Origin: Actinomycetota bacterium
GTDB lineage: Bacteria > Actinomycetota > Actinomycetes > Nanopelagicales > Nanopelagicaceae
Reading direction: 5' to 3'
Assembly: GCA_014377015.1 (NCBI GenBank)
Contig: JACMQL010000022.1
Location: forward strand, 56,719-120,718
Length of the DNA: 64,000 nucleotides
How positions within the stretch are numbered: the first letter of the stretch is position 1; the number at the start of each line of letters is the position of its first letter. The notes beneath the pieces were generated by a model that ran no database searches, was not told the origin of the DNA, and saw only the letters and a list, made by a program, of their open reading frames with translations. Both the position numbers and the translations under genes were made by a program. Below, one piece after another: positions 10,118 through 19,798 of this stretch.

Positions 10118-10722
10118 AGTGAATCAGTCCAATTCTTGATTAGAGCCAAACCCGCCGCGCCAGATTTCTCCGGGTGAAACTGAGTTGCAAAAAAAGCTTC
10201 ATCTTCGATGGCCGCAATGAAACGATCCCCATATTCAGCCCACGCAATTTTTTTGTGGCTCTCCGTCTTCGCGGCGTACGAGTGCACAAAATAAAATGAC
10301 TCCTCCTCCAGACCCTTAAATAGCAACGAATTCTGCGGCGCGCTGACGGTGTTCCACCCCATATGGGGCAGCACTGGCGCGTTGAGTTTGTCAACCGAAC
10401 CTTTCCAAATACCTAAACCTGGCGTAGCGCCTGGAAATTCTTGGGCAGTTTCGGTTCCACTTTCAAAAAATATTTGCATTCCAATACAAATTCCAAAAGT
10501 CGATTGCTGTTTGTTCAATCGTTCGCGAACAATCTCATCGCCACCGACTGCCAACAAGCCTTTCATGCAAGAACGAAATGCTCCCACGCCAGGAACGACC
10601 AACCCGGCAGATTTGCGGCAAATTTCTCGGTCAGCCGTGACAACCACCTCGTGCCCCGTGGTCGCAAAAGCACGCTGGGCGGAACGTAAATTACCCGAGC
10701 CGTAATCGAGTATTGCGATCAA
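10114..10722 (-). CDS. hisH: Imidazole glycerol phosphate synthase, glutaminase subunit
   Basis: HisH is the class I glutamine amidotransferase that feeds ammonia to HisF. The 202-residue protein has the N-terminal [17 protein letters not shown], the oxyanion strand LVVPGVGAF, the nucleophile cysteine in [11 protein letters not shown] (about residue 79) and the His/Glu pair in [10 protein letters not shown] near the C-terminus. It overlaps hisB and priA by 4 bp each, so the two IGPS subunits are encoded with priA between them, the usual actinobacterial order. Confidence 0.97.
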   Translation of the reverse strand: MIAILDYGSGNLRSAQRAFATTGHEVVVTADREICRKSAGLVVPGVGAFRSCMKGLLAVGGDEIVRERLNKQQSTFGICIGMQIFFESGTETAQEFPGATPGLGIWKGSVDKLNAPVLPHMGWNTVSAPQNSLLFKGLEEESFYFVHSYAAKTESHKKIAWAEYGDRFIAAIEDEAFFATQFHPEKSGAAGLALIKNWTDSL

Positions 10723-11303
10723 AGAGTGCCCTTGGTAGACGGAACTCCAGTTACACGACCGTCGATTGACACGGCGTCACGCAAGGCACGCGCAACGGCT
10801 TTGAACTGTGCTTCCAGGACGTGGTGGGCATTTCGCCCTTCAAGAACACGAATGTGTAGCGCGATATGTGCCTCCGCCACGATTGATTCCCATATATGCC
10901 GCCCGAGTGTTGTATCAAAGGTTCCTATGAGTTCCACAATTTCAGGTTGACGATGCACCAAATAGGAGCGACCAGATAGATCCACTGCGGCTTGTACCAA
11001 AACTTCATCCAGCGGAACCATCGCATCGCCAAACCTGCGAATGCCAGATTTATCTCCAAGCGCCTCGCGCAACGCCTGGCCGAAAGCAAGCGAAGTGTCT
11101 TCAACAGTGTGATGGGAATCGACATCAACGTCACCACGCGTTTTTACGCGCAGGTTGAAACCCGAGTGCTTCCCTAATTGCCCCAACATGTGGTCGAAGA
11201 AAGGAACGCCAGTGGATACATCGATTAATCCATGTCCATCAAGATTAAGTTCGACTAGAACTTCGGACTCCTTTGTTTTTCTTTCTACGTGCGCAGTTCT
11301 CAC
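10719..11303 (-). CDS. hisB: Imidazoleglycerol-phosphate dehydratase
   Basis: HisB removes water from imidazole glycerol phosphate. The 194-residue monofunctional form has VDSHHTVEDTSLAFGQAL and NAHHVLEAQFKAVARALR, the two histidine-rich manganese-binding repeats, and STGVPFFDHMLGQL at the N-terminus. No phosphatase domain is fused, so histidinol phosphate is removed by a separate enzyme outside the window. It overlaps hisC and hisH by 4 bp each. Confidence 0.97.
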   Translation of the reverse strand: MRTAHVERKTKESEVLVELNLDGHGLIDVSTGVPFFDHMLGQLGKHSGFNLRVKTRGDVDVDSHHTVEDTSLAFGQALREALGDKSGIRRFGDAMVPLDEVLVQAAVDLSGRSYLVHRQPEIVELIGTFDTTLGRHIWESIVAEAHIALHIRVLEGRNAHHVLEAQFKAVARALRDAVSIDGRVTGVPSTKGTL

Positions 11304-12409
11304 GGATTTCCCCCTTTGGGCGGTAACGAAATTGATAGGGCTTGGATAAATCGTTTGTTTTCTTCTTCTGTGCCGACGGTGACCCGCAGATAACCCGGCA
11401 ATCCTACGTCTCGAATAAGAATTCCTTTATCAAGGAGTGAGGTCCACACATCGCCGGAATTGCCTACCGCGAACAAGATGAAATTGGCTTCACTCGGAAT
11501 CACCTTGCATCCCAAATTCAAAAGATCTTGAGACATCTGGTTCCGCGCCGCGACGAGTTTGTTTACATTTTGAAGGAGTTCGTCCTTGTGCTCGAGAGCT
11601 ACCAGTCCAAGCGCCTGTGTTACTTGGCTCAGGTGATATGGAAGTCTCACGAGTTGGACGGCTTGCACAATTTGCTGATTGGCCGCCAGATACCCGATCC
11701 GAGCGCCCGCAAACGCAAATGCTTTACTCATCGTACGAATGACCACGATGTTTGGGTATTTGGCTAGCAAGGTGATTGCAGACGGTTGTGCAGAAAATTC
11801 TGCGTAAGCCTCATCAACGAGAAGCAAACCGCCCACCTCCGCAGTAGCGTTCGCCAGAATCTCGATCGTTTCCAGCGATACGGTAGATCCAGTCGGGTTA
11901 TTCGGAGTAGTAATAAAAGTCAGACTTGGCCGCTCTCGGGCAATGTCAGAGAGAGACACCTGCTGATTCAACGAGAAGTCAGAGTCCCTCCTCCCGTCCA
12001 CCCATCTGGTTGAAGTTACCTTGGCGATAAGTGCATGCATTGAGTACGAAGGGACAAAACCTAGCGCGCCACGTTCTCCGAAGGCTAAGAAAAGAGTTTG
12101 AATTATTTCATTGCTTCCATTTGCCGCCCAAATTTGTTCGCTCGTAAGTCTTGCCGATGACGATTGGTTCAGATAATCAGCCAGTCCGGCGCGCAATTTC
12201 GTTGCATCTCTATCGGGGTATCGATTTAATTCCTGCGCGATCGACAAGACTTTCGCGGAGATTTCACGTGCCAGTGATGTGGAAGGCGGATAAGGATTTT
12301 CGTTGGTATTCATTCGCGTGACAGATGAGATCTGCGGAGCCCCATAAGGAGTTAAGCCTCGCAGGCTGTCACGAAGCGGTAACCATGCGGGCCATGTAGG
12401 CGCGCTCAA
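11300..12409 (-). CDS. hisC: Histidinol-phosphate aminotransferase
   Basis: A PLP aminotransferase that converts imidazole acetol phosphate to histidinol phosphate. I set the start at a TTG at 12409 that overlaps the hisD stop (TTGA) and has GGAG 7 nt upstream. This gives 369 residues starting [19 protein letters not shown], the normal actinobacterial N-terminus; a longer reading would run far into hisD, and the first internal ATG would lose this segment. Motifs are [42 protein letters not shown] and the PLP lysine in [16 protein letters not shown]. Histidine synthesis is the expected role; related enzymes can act on aromatic substrates. Confidence 0.94.
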   Translation of the reverse strand: MSAPTWPAWLPLRDSLRGLTPYGAPQISSVTRMNTNENPYPPSTSLAREISAKVLSIAQELNRYPDRDATKLRAGLADYLNQSSSARLTSEQIWAANGSNEIIQTLFLAFGERGALGFVPSYSMHALIAKVTSTRWVDGRRDSDFSLNQQVSLSDIARERPSLTFITTPNNPTGSTVSLETIEILANATAEVGGLLLVDEAYAEFSAQPSAITLLAKYPNIVVIRTMSKAFAFAGARIGYLAANQQIVQAVQLVRLPYHLSQVTQALGLVALEHKDELLQNVNKLVAARNQMSQDLLNLGCKVIPSEANFILFAVGNSGDVWTSLLDKGILIRDVGLPGYLRVTVGTEEENKRFIQALSISLPPKGGNP

Positions 12410-13713
12410 GATTTCTCCGACCTGACGGCTATGGCCTCTCCGTGTGCCGGTAAATCTTCGGCATTGGCTAAGGTAATAACTACAGAAGAAATATCGGTAA
12501 AAGCAGTTTCGTTGTATTCGACAAAGTGAAGTCCGCGCAGAAATGTTTGCACCGATAATCCACTTGAATGACAAGCGCACCCTCCTGTGGGCAGTACGTG
12601 ATTCGAGCCTGCGGAGTAATCTCCTAGGGACACCGGCGAAAATCGGCCGATAAATACGGCGCCCGCATTACGAATTTCAGCGGCGTGAGTTCGCGCATCA
12701 TTGGTTTGGATCTCTAAGTGCTCCGCACCATACGCGTTTACAACATCTAGGCCCTGTTCGATTGTATCTACCAATGCAATTGCCGACTGGATACCCGAAA
12801 GCGCTTCGGCAATTCGTTCGGAATGCTTGGTCAACGGGACACGAAGTTCTAGTTCCTTAATAACTTTATCTGCCAACTCAGGCGAGGTAGTCACCAGCAC
12901 TGCGGCTGCAATGGTGTCGTGTTCTGCTTGACTCATCAAATCGGCTGCCACATCTTTTGCATTGGCGCTTTCATCCGCAAGAATCGCGATTTCAGTTGGT
13001 CCCGCCTCCGAATCGATGGCAATTACTCCACGCAAAGCTCGCTTGGCGGCTGCCACATAGATGTTACCTGGTCCAGTAACCAGGTCGACTTTTTCGCATA
13101 CGCCCGCCATTCCATATGCGAAAAGTGCAATAGCTTGCGCCCCTCCGACTGCGTACACCTCGAAGACACCTAGTAGAGCGCACGTGGCAAGAATTGTGGG
13201 ATGCGGATAACCACCAAAGTGCGCTTGCGGTGGGGATGCAACGGCAATGCTCGGCACTTTCGCAATCTGGGCGGGAATCACATTCATCATCACGCTACTG
13301 GGATAGACAGCTTTGCCGCCGGGGACGTAAAGGCCAACGCGGTCAACTGGCACCCATTTCTCGATAACGGTTCCGCCATCAACGACCTGCGTCGTGTGTT
13401 CGAGACGCTTTTGATTTTCATGAACTTTTCGAATGCGCTCAATCGAGATTTCAAGAGCCACGCGAATTTCGGGAGCCAATTGATCAAGGGATTGATCAAT
13501 AACCTCGCGTGGGACCTTAATGGCAACCGGGCGAACTCCGTCGAACTCCTCAGCCAGATCGATCAAATCCGATTCGTGACCATCTTTTACTCGTTCCAAG
13601 ATGGGAGCTATGAGTTCCATCGCCGCGGCTACATCCAGAACCGCACGGGGTAACTCGCGAAAATATCCAGATTTGCTAAGTGATCGGCCACGAAAATCAA
13701 CAATGCGCAACAT
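12406..13713 (-). CDS. hisD: Histidinol dehydrogenase
   Basis: HisD oxidises histidinol to histidine in two NAD-dependent steps with zinc. The 435-residue protein has [55 protein letters not shown] and [20 protein letters not shown] chose the ATG at 13713 ([10 protein letters not shown]) because AAGGGG lies 9 nt upstream; an in-frame GTG at 13731 would overlap that ribosome site. This is the first gene of the his-trp array. The 93-bp gap before it has a TACAAT hexamer at 13748-13753 that could be a -10 element, without a clear -35. hisG and hisE are not nearby. Confidence 0.96.
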   Translation of the reverse strand: MLRIVDFRGRSLSKSGYFRELPRAVLDVAAAMELIAPILERVKDGHESDLIDLAEEFDGVRPVAIKVPREVIDQSLDQLAPEIRVALEISIERIRKVHENQKRLEHTTQVVDGGTVIEKWVPVDRVGLYVPGGKAVYPSSVMMNVIPAQIAKVPSIAVASPPQAHFGGYPHPTILATCALLGVFEVYAVGGAQAIALFAYGMAGVCEKVDLVTGPGNIYVAAAKRALRGVIAIDSEAGPTEIAILADESANAKDVAADLMSQAEHDTIAAAVLVTTSPELADKVIKELELRVPLTKHSERIAEALSGIQSAIALVDTIEQGLDVVNAYGAEHLEIQTNDARTHAAEIRNAGAVFIGRFSPVSLGDYSAGSNHVLPTGGCACHSSGLSVQTFLRGLHFVEYNETAFTDISSVVITLANAEDLPAHGEAIAVRSEKS

Positions 13714-13806
13714 GCTGCAAGACCCCTTCACATAATGGTGAACCTCAATTGTAGAGGCAGTCAGAGCGTCGCTGGGTGGGCAATAAATGCAGGCTCTCAG
13801 AGATAA

Positions 13807-16800
13807 CTACACGAGGCAGGAAGGACCCAGAATTTCTTTCAAATCGGCACTCAAACTTGGCGAGGATGTCACTCGCGCATCGAGCTTCATGATTGTTCTT
13901 TTTCCGTGGTCGTCCAATTGTAAGTGGACCTCGCGCTGACCAGGGTGCGTCAAAAGAATTTCTCGCAATCGATCGACGATCGGAGGCGTGCACTGCGCAA
14001 TCGGCATTGTGATGAGGAGCGGACCGATCGGACCCTTTGAAATGTCTGGCGAAGTGAGTTCGAGGGCAGTGAAGCGCAAGGTGTCCTCGCGGCGATCAGC
14101 CCTACCTCGTATCACCACAACTTGGTCTTCGGACAAGGTCAGTGCATATTGCGTGTAGGTGTTGGAGAAGAAGAGCACCTCAAGTGCACCGGCTAGATCC
14201 TCGACGGTGACGATCGCCCATGAAGCACCCTGTCGCGTCACTTTACGTTGGATACCGGTTACCAATCCGCCGATAGTCACCATCTGATCTTGCAATGTCT
14301 CGTCATCGAGCAGCTGGCTGATTGTTACATCGGTGGCAGCGCGAATCAAATGTTCAATGCCGAGTAGAGGATGGTCTGACACGTAAAGACCAAGCATCTC
14401 TCGTTCATAACTCAACAGAATGGATTTCTCCCACTCGCCGGCTGGAATGTCGATTTCGATTCCTGAAACCTGGCTAACTGATTCTCCTCCGAAAAGATCG
14501 AATTGGCCGATCGCCTCTGCTCGCTTAGTCTCCATGATTGAATCGATCGCCTCGAGGTGCACTGACATCAATCCCTTGCGCGAAAGTTCAAAGGAATCAA
14601 AGGCGCCCGCTTTGATAAGAGATTCGATCGTTTTCTTGTTGCACACCTGCACTTCTACTTTTGCCAGAAAATCTCCAAAAGAAGTGAAGTTTCCCTTTGT
14701 TTCACGAGACTTCTTAATTGAAGCAACGACACCTTCGCCGACGTTGCGAATTGCCGCGAGCCCAAACCGAATGTCGGTGCCCCGTGCCGTGTATTCAGAA
14801 TTAGATTCATTAACATCTGGTGGCAGAACTTTGATTCCCATACGACGACATTCGCTGAGATACAAAGCAGATTTATCTTTGTCATCACGCACGCTGGTTA
14901 GCAATGACGCCATGTATTCCGTCGGATAATTGGCTTTCAGGAAGGCCGTCCAGTACGAAATTACGCCATAACCCGCGCTGTGGGCTCGATTGAATGCGTA
15001 GTCGCTAAAAGGTAAAAGGGTTGTCCAGAGCTTTTCAATAGCTCCTGCAGTGAATCCATTTTCCTTCATGCCCTCCTGGAAATGAACGTACTCCTTATCC
15101 AGAATTGCGCGATCTTTCTTGCCCATTGCTTTGCGTAATAGGTCAGCTCGTCCGAGTGAGAATCCGGCGACTTTTTGCGCGATCGCCATTACTTGTTCTT
15201 GATAGACGATCAAGCCGTAAGTGTCGCCCAGAATTTCATCGAGTGGCTTTGAGAATTCGGGATGAATTGACTCGATAGGTTTTCGCCCGTTCTTACGATC
15301 TGCGTAGTCGTTGTGCGCATTTACACCCATAGGGCCAGGGCGATAGAGCGCGATAACGGCTGAGATATCTGCAAACGAGTCGGGCACCATGGATCGCAAA
15401 AGTGCACGCATAGGTCCACCGTCTAACTGAAAAACACCCAATGTGTCGCCGCGACCAAGCAACTCAAAAGTCTTGGGATCATCTAGCGTTAGAGTCTCAA
15501 GAACTACCTCAATCCCTTGATTTTCCTTAATATTGAGCAGGCAGTCATCCAGTACAGACAAGTTCCGAAGTCCAAGAAAGTCCATCTTTAATAAACCTGT
15601 GGCTTCGCAGGCACCCATATCGAATTGCGTGATGATGGCGCCGTCCGCATCACGTCGGTGAATGGGAATTACATCAAGCAAAGGTTCTTTAGAAAGAATC
15701 ACTCCTGCGGCATGCACCCCCCATTGCCGCTTGAGACCTTCGAGTCCACGAGCGGTGTCCACCACGCGTTTTGAGTCTGGATCAGATTCATAGAGCGCGC
15801 GAAATTCCCCAGCCTCTACATATCGATCATGCTTCGGATCGAAAACGCCCGCGAGTGAAATATCTTTTCCCATAATTGCGGGTGGAAGAGCCTTCGTTAA
15901 TTTTTCGCCGACCGCATAGGGATAACCAAGAACGCGAGTCGAATCCTTAATCGATTGCTTTGATTTAATTGTGCCGTAAGTGATGATTTGGGCAACTCGA
16001 TCCTCGCCATATTTTTGAGTCGCATATCGAATCATTTCTCCACGCCTGCGCTCATCGAAATCCAGGTCAATATCCGGCATGGAGATGCGCTCTGGATTTA
16101 GGAATCGCTCGAAGAGCAAACCATGCTCAAGTGGATCGAGGGCGGTGATGCCAAGTGCGTACGAAACGAGTGACCCGCAGGCAGATCCGCGTCCAGGTCC
16201 CACTCGGATGCGCTCTCGTTTGGCGTAGCCAACCAGATCTGCAACCACGAGGAAGTACCCCGGGAAACCCATCTTGCCCATAACTTCCAACTCATACTTG
16301 AGACGGTCTTCATGCGCTGGAGTGATGGCGCTCCCCAACTTCTCGCGCAATCCTCGCTCTGCCTCTTTACGCAACCAAGAGTCCTCAGTCTCTCCTTCTG
16401 GAACTTCAAAATTAGGAAGTAAGTTCTCGCCCTCGCGAAGCGTCACATTGCATCTTTCGGCTACGAGCAAAGTGTTATCGCAACTTTCGGGAAGTTCCTT
16501 GAAAATTTCGCGCATCTGCTCCGCGGTTTTCAAATAGAACTCGGTGTTTTCGAATTTGAATCTCTTAGGATCGGCCAACGTGGAACCAGATTGCACGCAA
16601 AGCAATACTTCATGGGCCGATGAATCTTTTTGAGCGGTGTAGTGCAAATCATTCGTTGCTAGTAGCGGCAGGTCGAGTTCTTTACCCAACTTGAGAAGAT
16701 CCTTTTTGACTCTAGCTTCGACGTCTATTCCATGTTCCATTAACTCTAGGAAAAAATTCTCGGGACCGAAAATATCCCGCAGTTCAGCTGCCGCCCTTAC

Positions 16801-17298
16801 GGCTTCACGGTAGGCGCCCATTCTCAAACGAGTTTGAACTTCGCCTCCTGGACAGCCAGTCGTGGCAATGATTCCTTTACTGTATTTGGCTAATAATTCA
16901 CGATCCATGCGGGGCTTGTAGTAATAACCTTCAAGAGATGCCAATGATGACAGGCGAAAGAGGTTGGCTAATCCTTCATTATTTTCGGCGAGCAAGGTCA
17001 TGTGTGTGTACGCGCCACCACCGGAAACATCGTCTTCCCCGCCCTCCGCCCACTGGACTCGTTTTTTTTCAAATCGAGACCCAGGGGCTACATAAGCTTC
17101 AATTCCGATAATCGGCTTTACGCCGGCTTTCTTGGCTTGTTTATAAAAATCAAACGCACCAAAAACATTTCCATGATCTGTCATCGCAATAGCGGGCATG
17201 TCTTGGGATGCCACGGCACTCATTAAGTCACCGACACGTGCAGCACCATCGAGCATCGAGTACTCGGTATGAACGTGAAGATGTACGAAGGAGGCCAC
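13807..17298 (-). CDS. dnaE1: DNA polymerase III alpha subunit (replicative)
   Basis: The main replicative polymerase subunit, 1163 residues. An N-terminal PHP domain starts with FVHLHVHTEYSMLDGAA and keeps the metal-binding histidines. The polymerase core has RVGPGRGSACGSLVSYALGI and the catalytic aspartates in MPDIDLDFDERRR (about residue 406). DMGACEATGLLKMDFLGLRN follows, and an OB fold lies near the C-terminus (GLVTGIQRKVTRQGASWA, about residue 1000). The GTG at 17298 is the only sensible start: it lies 17 bp after the rluD stop, while longer readings would overlap rluD. It differs from the DnaE-like gene at 41.7-45.1 kb, which has a degenerate PHP domain. Confidence 0.97.
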   Translation of the reverse strand: MASFVHLHVHTEYSMLDGAARVGDLMSAVASQDMPAIAMTDHGNVFGAFDFYKQAKKAGVKPIIGIEAYVAPGSRFEKKRVQWAEGGEDDVSGGGAYTHMTLLAENNEGLANLFRLSSLASLEGYYYKPRMDRELLAKYSKGIIATTGCPGGEVQTRLRMGAYREAVRAAAELRDIFGPENFFLELMEHGIDVEARVKKDLLKLGKELDLPLLATNDLHYTAQKDSSAHEVLLCVQSGSTLADPKRFKFENTEFYLKTAEQMREIFKELPESCDNTLLVAERCNVTLREGENLLPNFEVPEGETEDSWLRKEAERGLREKLGSAITPAHEDRLKYELEVMGKMGFPGYFLVVADLVGYAKRERIRVGPGRGSACGSLVSYALGITALDPLEHGLLFERFLNPERISMPDIDLDFDERRRGEMIRYATQKYGEDRVAQIITYGTIKSKQSIKDSTRVLGYPYAVGEKLTKALPPAIMGKDISLAGVFDPKHDRYVEAGEFRALYESDPDSKRVVDTARGLEGLKRQWGVHAAGVILSKEPLLDVIPIHRRDADGAIITQFDMGACEATGLLKMDFLGLRNLSVLDDCLLNIKENQGIEVVLETLTLDDPKTFELLGRGDTLGVFQLDGGPMRALLRSMVPDSFADISAVIALYRPGPMGVNAHNDYADRKNGRKPIESIHPEFSKPLDEILGDTYGLIVYQEQVMAIAQKVAGFSLGRADLLRKAMGKKDRAILDKEYVHFQEGMKENGFTAGAIEKLWTTLLPFSDYAFNRAHSAGYGVISYWTAFLKANYPTEYMASLLTSVRDDKDKSALYLSECRRMGIKVLPPDVNESNSEYTARGTDIRFGLAAIRNVGEGVVASIKKSRETKGNFTSFGDFLAKVEVQVCNKKTIESLIKAGAFDSFELSRKGLMSVHLEAIDSIMETKRAEAIGQFDLFGGESVSQVSGIEIDIPAGEWEKSILLSYEREMLGLYVSDHPLLGIEHLIRAATDVTISQLLDDETLQDQMVTIGGLVTGIQRKVTRQGASWAIVTVEDLAGALEVLFFSNTYTQYALTLSEDQVVVIRGRADRREDTLRFTALELTSPDISKGPIGPLLITMPIAQCTPPIVDRLREILLTHPGQREVHLQLDDHGKRTIMKLDARVTSSPSLSADLKEILGPSCLV

Positions 17299-17315
17299 GG
17301 ATGGTGAACTTACCC

Positions 17316-18254
17316 TTACGGAAGCACTGAAGAGTCGAGCAACGCCAGTGATCTTGCCAAATCCGCTGGGTAGGAAGCGTGAAACTCCATCTCCGCACCA
17401 GAAAGTGGATGCTTGAACTTGAGTTCGATTGCGTGAAGCCAAGGACGAGTCATGTCTAAACGGGCGGCGAGCGCCGGATCAGCGCCGTATGTGAAATCTC
17501 CCACAAGCGGATGGCGCAGCGCCGAAAAGTGCACACGAATCTGATGCGTGCGCCCTGTCTCGAGTTCTACCTTTACTAATGACACCGCCCGATAAAACTC
17601 AATTACTTCGTAGTGTGTAATGCTCTCCTTGCCGCCCATCACTACGGCAAATCGGTAATCCTCCTTTGGGTGTCGATCAATTGGCGCGTCAATGGTGCCC
17701 TTCGTTGGATCCATATGTCCTTGTACGAGTGCGTGGTAAGTCTTATCCACTTCACGATTTTTGAATGCTGCCTTCAATGCTGAATATGCCTGATCAGTTT
17801 TAGCAACAATCATCAAACCGCTTGTTCCGACATCCAAACGATGAACGATCCCTGCTCTCTCAGCAGCCCCACTCGTAGAAACCGAATACCCAGCGGCTGT
17901 GAGCGCACCAACCACAGTTGGTCCGGTCCACCCCGGACTTGGATGTGCAGCACAACCAACTGGCTTGTTGATGATGATGATTGACTCGTCATCATAAACA
18001 ACGTTCAATCCCTCCAAAGGCGTAAGTGGAATGGGCTCTTTCGCCGAGTTGTCGGGCAGCAGAATCTCGATAATTTGGCCGAAAGTGACGCGCTCAGATT
18101 TCAACATCGAGTTATTGCCGCAAGTTATTTCGCCGTCCTCTAATAGTTTTGCAATCGAGGATCTAGAAAGACCGAGAACTCTTGTGAGAGCACTATCTAC
18201 TCGTTCGCCAGCCACGCCTTCTGGAATCACCAGAGTCCGCAATTCACGCGCCAT
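17316..18254 (-). CDS. rluD: RluA-family 23S rRNA pseudouridine synthase (RluD-like)
   Basis: A 312-residue pseudouridine synthase with an N-terminal S4 RNA-binding domain (ERVDSALTRVLGLSRSSIAK) and the RluA catalytic domain. That domain carries INKPVGCAAHPSPG, the catalytic aspartate in GIVHRLDVGTSGLMIVAKT, and ETGRTHQIRVHFSALRHPLVGD. RluD modifies helix 69 of 23S rRNA in E. coli; exact sites here are inferred. The start ATG at 18254 has GAGGA upstream and overlaps the lspA stop by 11 bp. The order DksA-lspA-rluD-dnaE is typical of Actinobacteria. Confidence 0.93.
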   Translation of the reverse strand: MARELRTLVIPEGVAGERVDSALTRVLGLSRSSIAKLLEDGEITCGNNSMLKSERVTFGQIIEILLPDNSAKEPIPLTPLEGLNVVYDDESIIIINKPVGCAAHPSPGWTGPTVVGALTAAGYSVSTSGAAERAGIVHRLDVGTSGLMIVAKTDQAYSALKAAFKNREVDKTYHALVQGHMDPTKGTIDAPIDRHPKEDYRFAVVMGGKESITHYEVIEFYRAVSLVKVELETGRTHQIRVHFSALRHPLVGDFTYGADPALAARLDMTRPWLHAIELKFKHPLSGAEMEFHASYPADLARSLALLDSSVLP

Positions 18255-18771
18255 GTGATTCCTCGTCTTTTCGGTCTTGCTTGTCCTTGAGCGGGGCACT
18301 CGGAGAAACATTTCGATAGGCAAGAAATGTAGCTAAGAGCGCAGCCATGACAATAGCCGAATCCGCAATATTAAATATGGGCCAATGCGGCAGTGCAATC
18401 CAATCGATGACATGACCGCGGAAGGCTCCCTCTCCACGGAAAGCGCGATCGGTTAGATTCCCCAAACTTCCGCCCAGCGCCAGGCCTAAGACGTATCCCC
18501 AGGGCCGAGATGTGACTTTAGGTGTCCAACGCCCAATCAAGAAGATCACAAGAACCGTAAATAAACTTAAAAATAATGTTCCGTTGCCTCCAATACTGAA
18601 AGCTGCCCCAGAATTCTTCGCAAAAGTAAGGGTGAGGAAATTTCCCAATATCCTTACTTTCGGCTCACCCTCAAGATGTGACAAGGCCCACGACTTTGTC
18701 GCGACATCCAACACCCAGATAATCCACCCGCAAGAAAGAACGACTTTCCAGATTGAGTTTTTTAGGCGCAA
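18244..18771 (-). CDS. lspA: Lipoprotein signal peptidase (signal peptidase II)
   Basis: LspA cuts the signal peptide from lipoproteins after Lgt has modified the cysteine. The protein has four membrane helices and the catalytic aspartates in GGSLGNLTDRAFRG and HVIDWIALPHWPIFNIADSA; FAKNSGAAFS is also typical. I place the start at a TTG at 18771 (175 residues), just after the DksA-like stop. A CTG at 18777 is possible because a ribosome-site-like AAGGAAG suits it better, and longer readings would lie inside the upstream gene. Its hydrophilic C-terminal tail of about 20 residues is lysine and aspartate rich. Confidence 0.93.
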   Translation of the reverse strand: MRLKNSIWKVVLSCGWIIWVLDVATKSWALSHLEGEPKVRILGNFLTLTFAKNSGAAFSIGGNGTLFLSLFTVLVIFLIGRWTPKVTSRPWGYVLGLALGGSLGNLTDRAFRGEGAFRGHVIDWIALPHWPIFNIADSAIVMAALLATFLAYRNVSPSAPLKDKQDRKDEESHGA

Positions 18772-18773
18772 GA

Positions 18774-19559
18774 TCAGCGCCGTTCTTCCTTTTGCTTGCA
18801 CGACATGCACAACGTGGCGCGCGGAAATACTTGCAATCTGGCTTTGCCAATCGGATTGCCACATTCTTCGCACCGACCATAAGTCTTGCCGTCGATTCGC
18901 TCGAGAGCTCTCTCAGTTTGCAAAACCATATCTCGGGCGTTTATCACCAATGACATCTCGTGTTCACGTTCAAAAGTTTTGGTTCCTGCATCTGCTTGGT
19001 CATCTCCAGCGCCTTCACCAGATTCGCGAATCAGTTCGTCCATCTCAATTTCAACTGCTGCTAACTCAGATTTTAGTCGAGCTAATTCCTTTGAAAGTTC
19101 GACGCGAACGCTCTTAAATTCTGCAGTCGTCCAACCACCTTCGCTCTCTGCCACGACAACTGGAGTTGGCGCAATCTTGATGGGTTTTAGAGGAGCCACT
19201 TTCTTTCCGCTCTTAACAGGGCGTGGAGGCGGCGGCATCACTAGGCGACGCTCCTCAACTGGGGTCGGGGCGGACGAAGTAAGATTCGGCACACTCGGGG
19301 TCGGCGTAGCGACGCTCTTTGCCAACGAAGGTCGTGCCGGCACCTTCTTCGCAGGTGCCGCCTTCTTGACCGGAGCAACCTTTTTAGCCGGTACGGCCTT
19401 CTTGACGGGGGCCGGCTTTTTAGTAGGTATAGCCTTCTTAGTAGGCGCCTTTTTGACTGCGCTCTTTTTGGCAGGGGCTTTTTTGGCCGGCGCCTTGCTT
19501 GCCGTTGCGCTCTTCTTCTTGAGTACCACGGCGCGCACCTTATGCTGATATTCGCTCAA
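18774..19559 (-). CDS. DksA/TraR-type zinc-finger protein with lysine-rich N-terminal tail
   Basis: A 261-residue protein in two parts. Residues about 12-75 are a low-complexity tail built from repeats of the type PAKKAPAKK, PVKKAVPAKK and PTKKPA, resembling histone H1 tails. A proline-rich linker follows (VMPPPPRPVKSGKKV). The C-terminal part (residues about 150-261) has a coiled-coil segment (VELSKELARLKSELAAVEIE) and a four-cysteine zinc finger, CEECGNPIGKARL followed by ATLCMSCKQKEE. The fold is that of DksA/TraR proteins, which bind RNA polymerase; the tail suggests nucleic acid contact. The gene diverges from ileS across a 239-bp region holding the ileS T-box. Confidence 0.85.
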   Translation of the reverse strand: MSEYQHKVRAVVLKKKSATASKAPAKKAPAKKSAVKKAPTKKAIPTKKPAPVKKAVPAKKVAPVKKAAPAKKVPARPSLAKSVATPTPSVPNLTSSAPTPVEERRLVMPPPPRPVKSGKKVAPLKPIKIAPTPVVVAESEGGWTTAEFKSVRVELSKELARLKSELAAVEIEMDELIRESGEGAGDDQADAGTKTFEREHEMSLVINARDMVLQTERALERIDGKTYGRCEECGNPIGKARLQVFPRATLCMSCKQKEERR

Positions 19560-19605
19560 GCGCCACTTGCCTCGCTATGCATTACAATCAAACCTTCACG
19601 AAAAA

Positions 19606-19798
19606 CGGTCATGACGGGGATATCACCCTCGAGCCGGCAGGAAGAGCCGCAGAGTTCACGCTCAGCGAGGTAGAACCAGCGCGTGATGGCAGTTAAAGTG
19701 GCACGGGTGACCGTGCAAGGCGGGTGGTACCGCGATCTCGGGGAACATCGAGGTCGTCCCTCCAAGATCACCAGTTCGGGTGAAATGGAGAGGGAGAG
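19606..19798 (+). ncRNA. T-box riboswitch of ileS (translational type)
   Basis: Leader RNA that senses uncharged tRNA-Ile. The T-box core GGGTGGTACCGCG is at 19722-19734, and its UGGU would pair with the tRNA acceptor end. The 3' side CGTCCC (19755-19760) can pair with GCG and GGG of the core to form the antisequestrator. A perfect Stem III hairpin (GCACGG-GTGA-CCGTGC) occupies 19701-19716. An Ile codon ATC at 19622-19624 followed by A is the likely specifier, in a short Stem I as in actinobacterial ileS T-boxes. TCCCTC (19757-19762) can instead pair with GAGGGA (19790-19795) of the ileS ribosome site, enclosing a small hairpin (19768-19783). There is no U-tract, so control should be of translation. 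Confidence 0.92.

Noticed and set aside
12410..12580. Upstream extension of the hisC reading frame
   Set aside because: It runs 170 bp into hisD and its product has no similarity to aminotransferase N-termini; the TTG overlapping the hisD stop explains the start.
13748..13753. TACAAT as a definite his-operon -10 element
   Set aside because: The hexamer is good but no -35 is found at suitable spacing, so it is mentioned only within the hisD entry.
17299..17442. N-terminal extension of dnaE1
   Set aside because: It overlaps the end of rluD and precedes the usual PHP-domain start; the GTG at 17298 gives the normal family length.
19322..19500. DNA tandem repeat or minisatellite in the lysine-rich tail region
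   Set aside because: The repeat is at the protein level with variable codons; the nucleotide copies are degenerate and in frame, so it is part of the gene.
18886..19548. 220-codon open frame on the plus strand opposite the DksA-like gene
   Set aside because: It is the antisense shadow of the lysine/alanine-rich tail; its composition (repeats of GAFL, TGA) mirrors the repeat on the other strand and there is no ribosome site.
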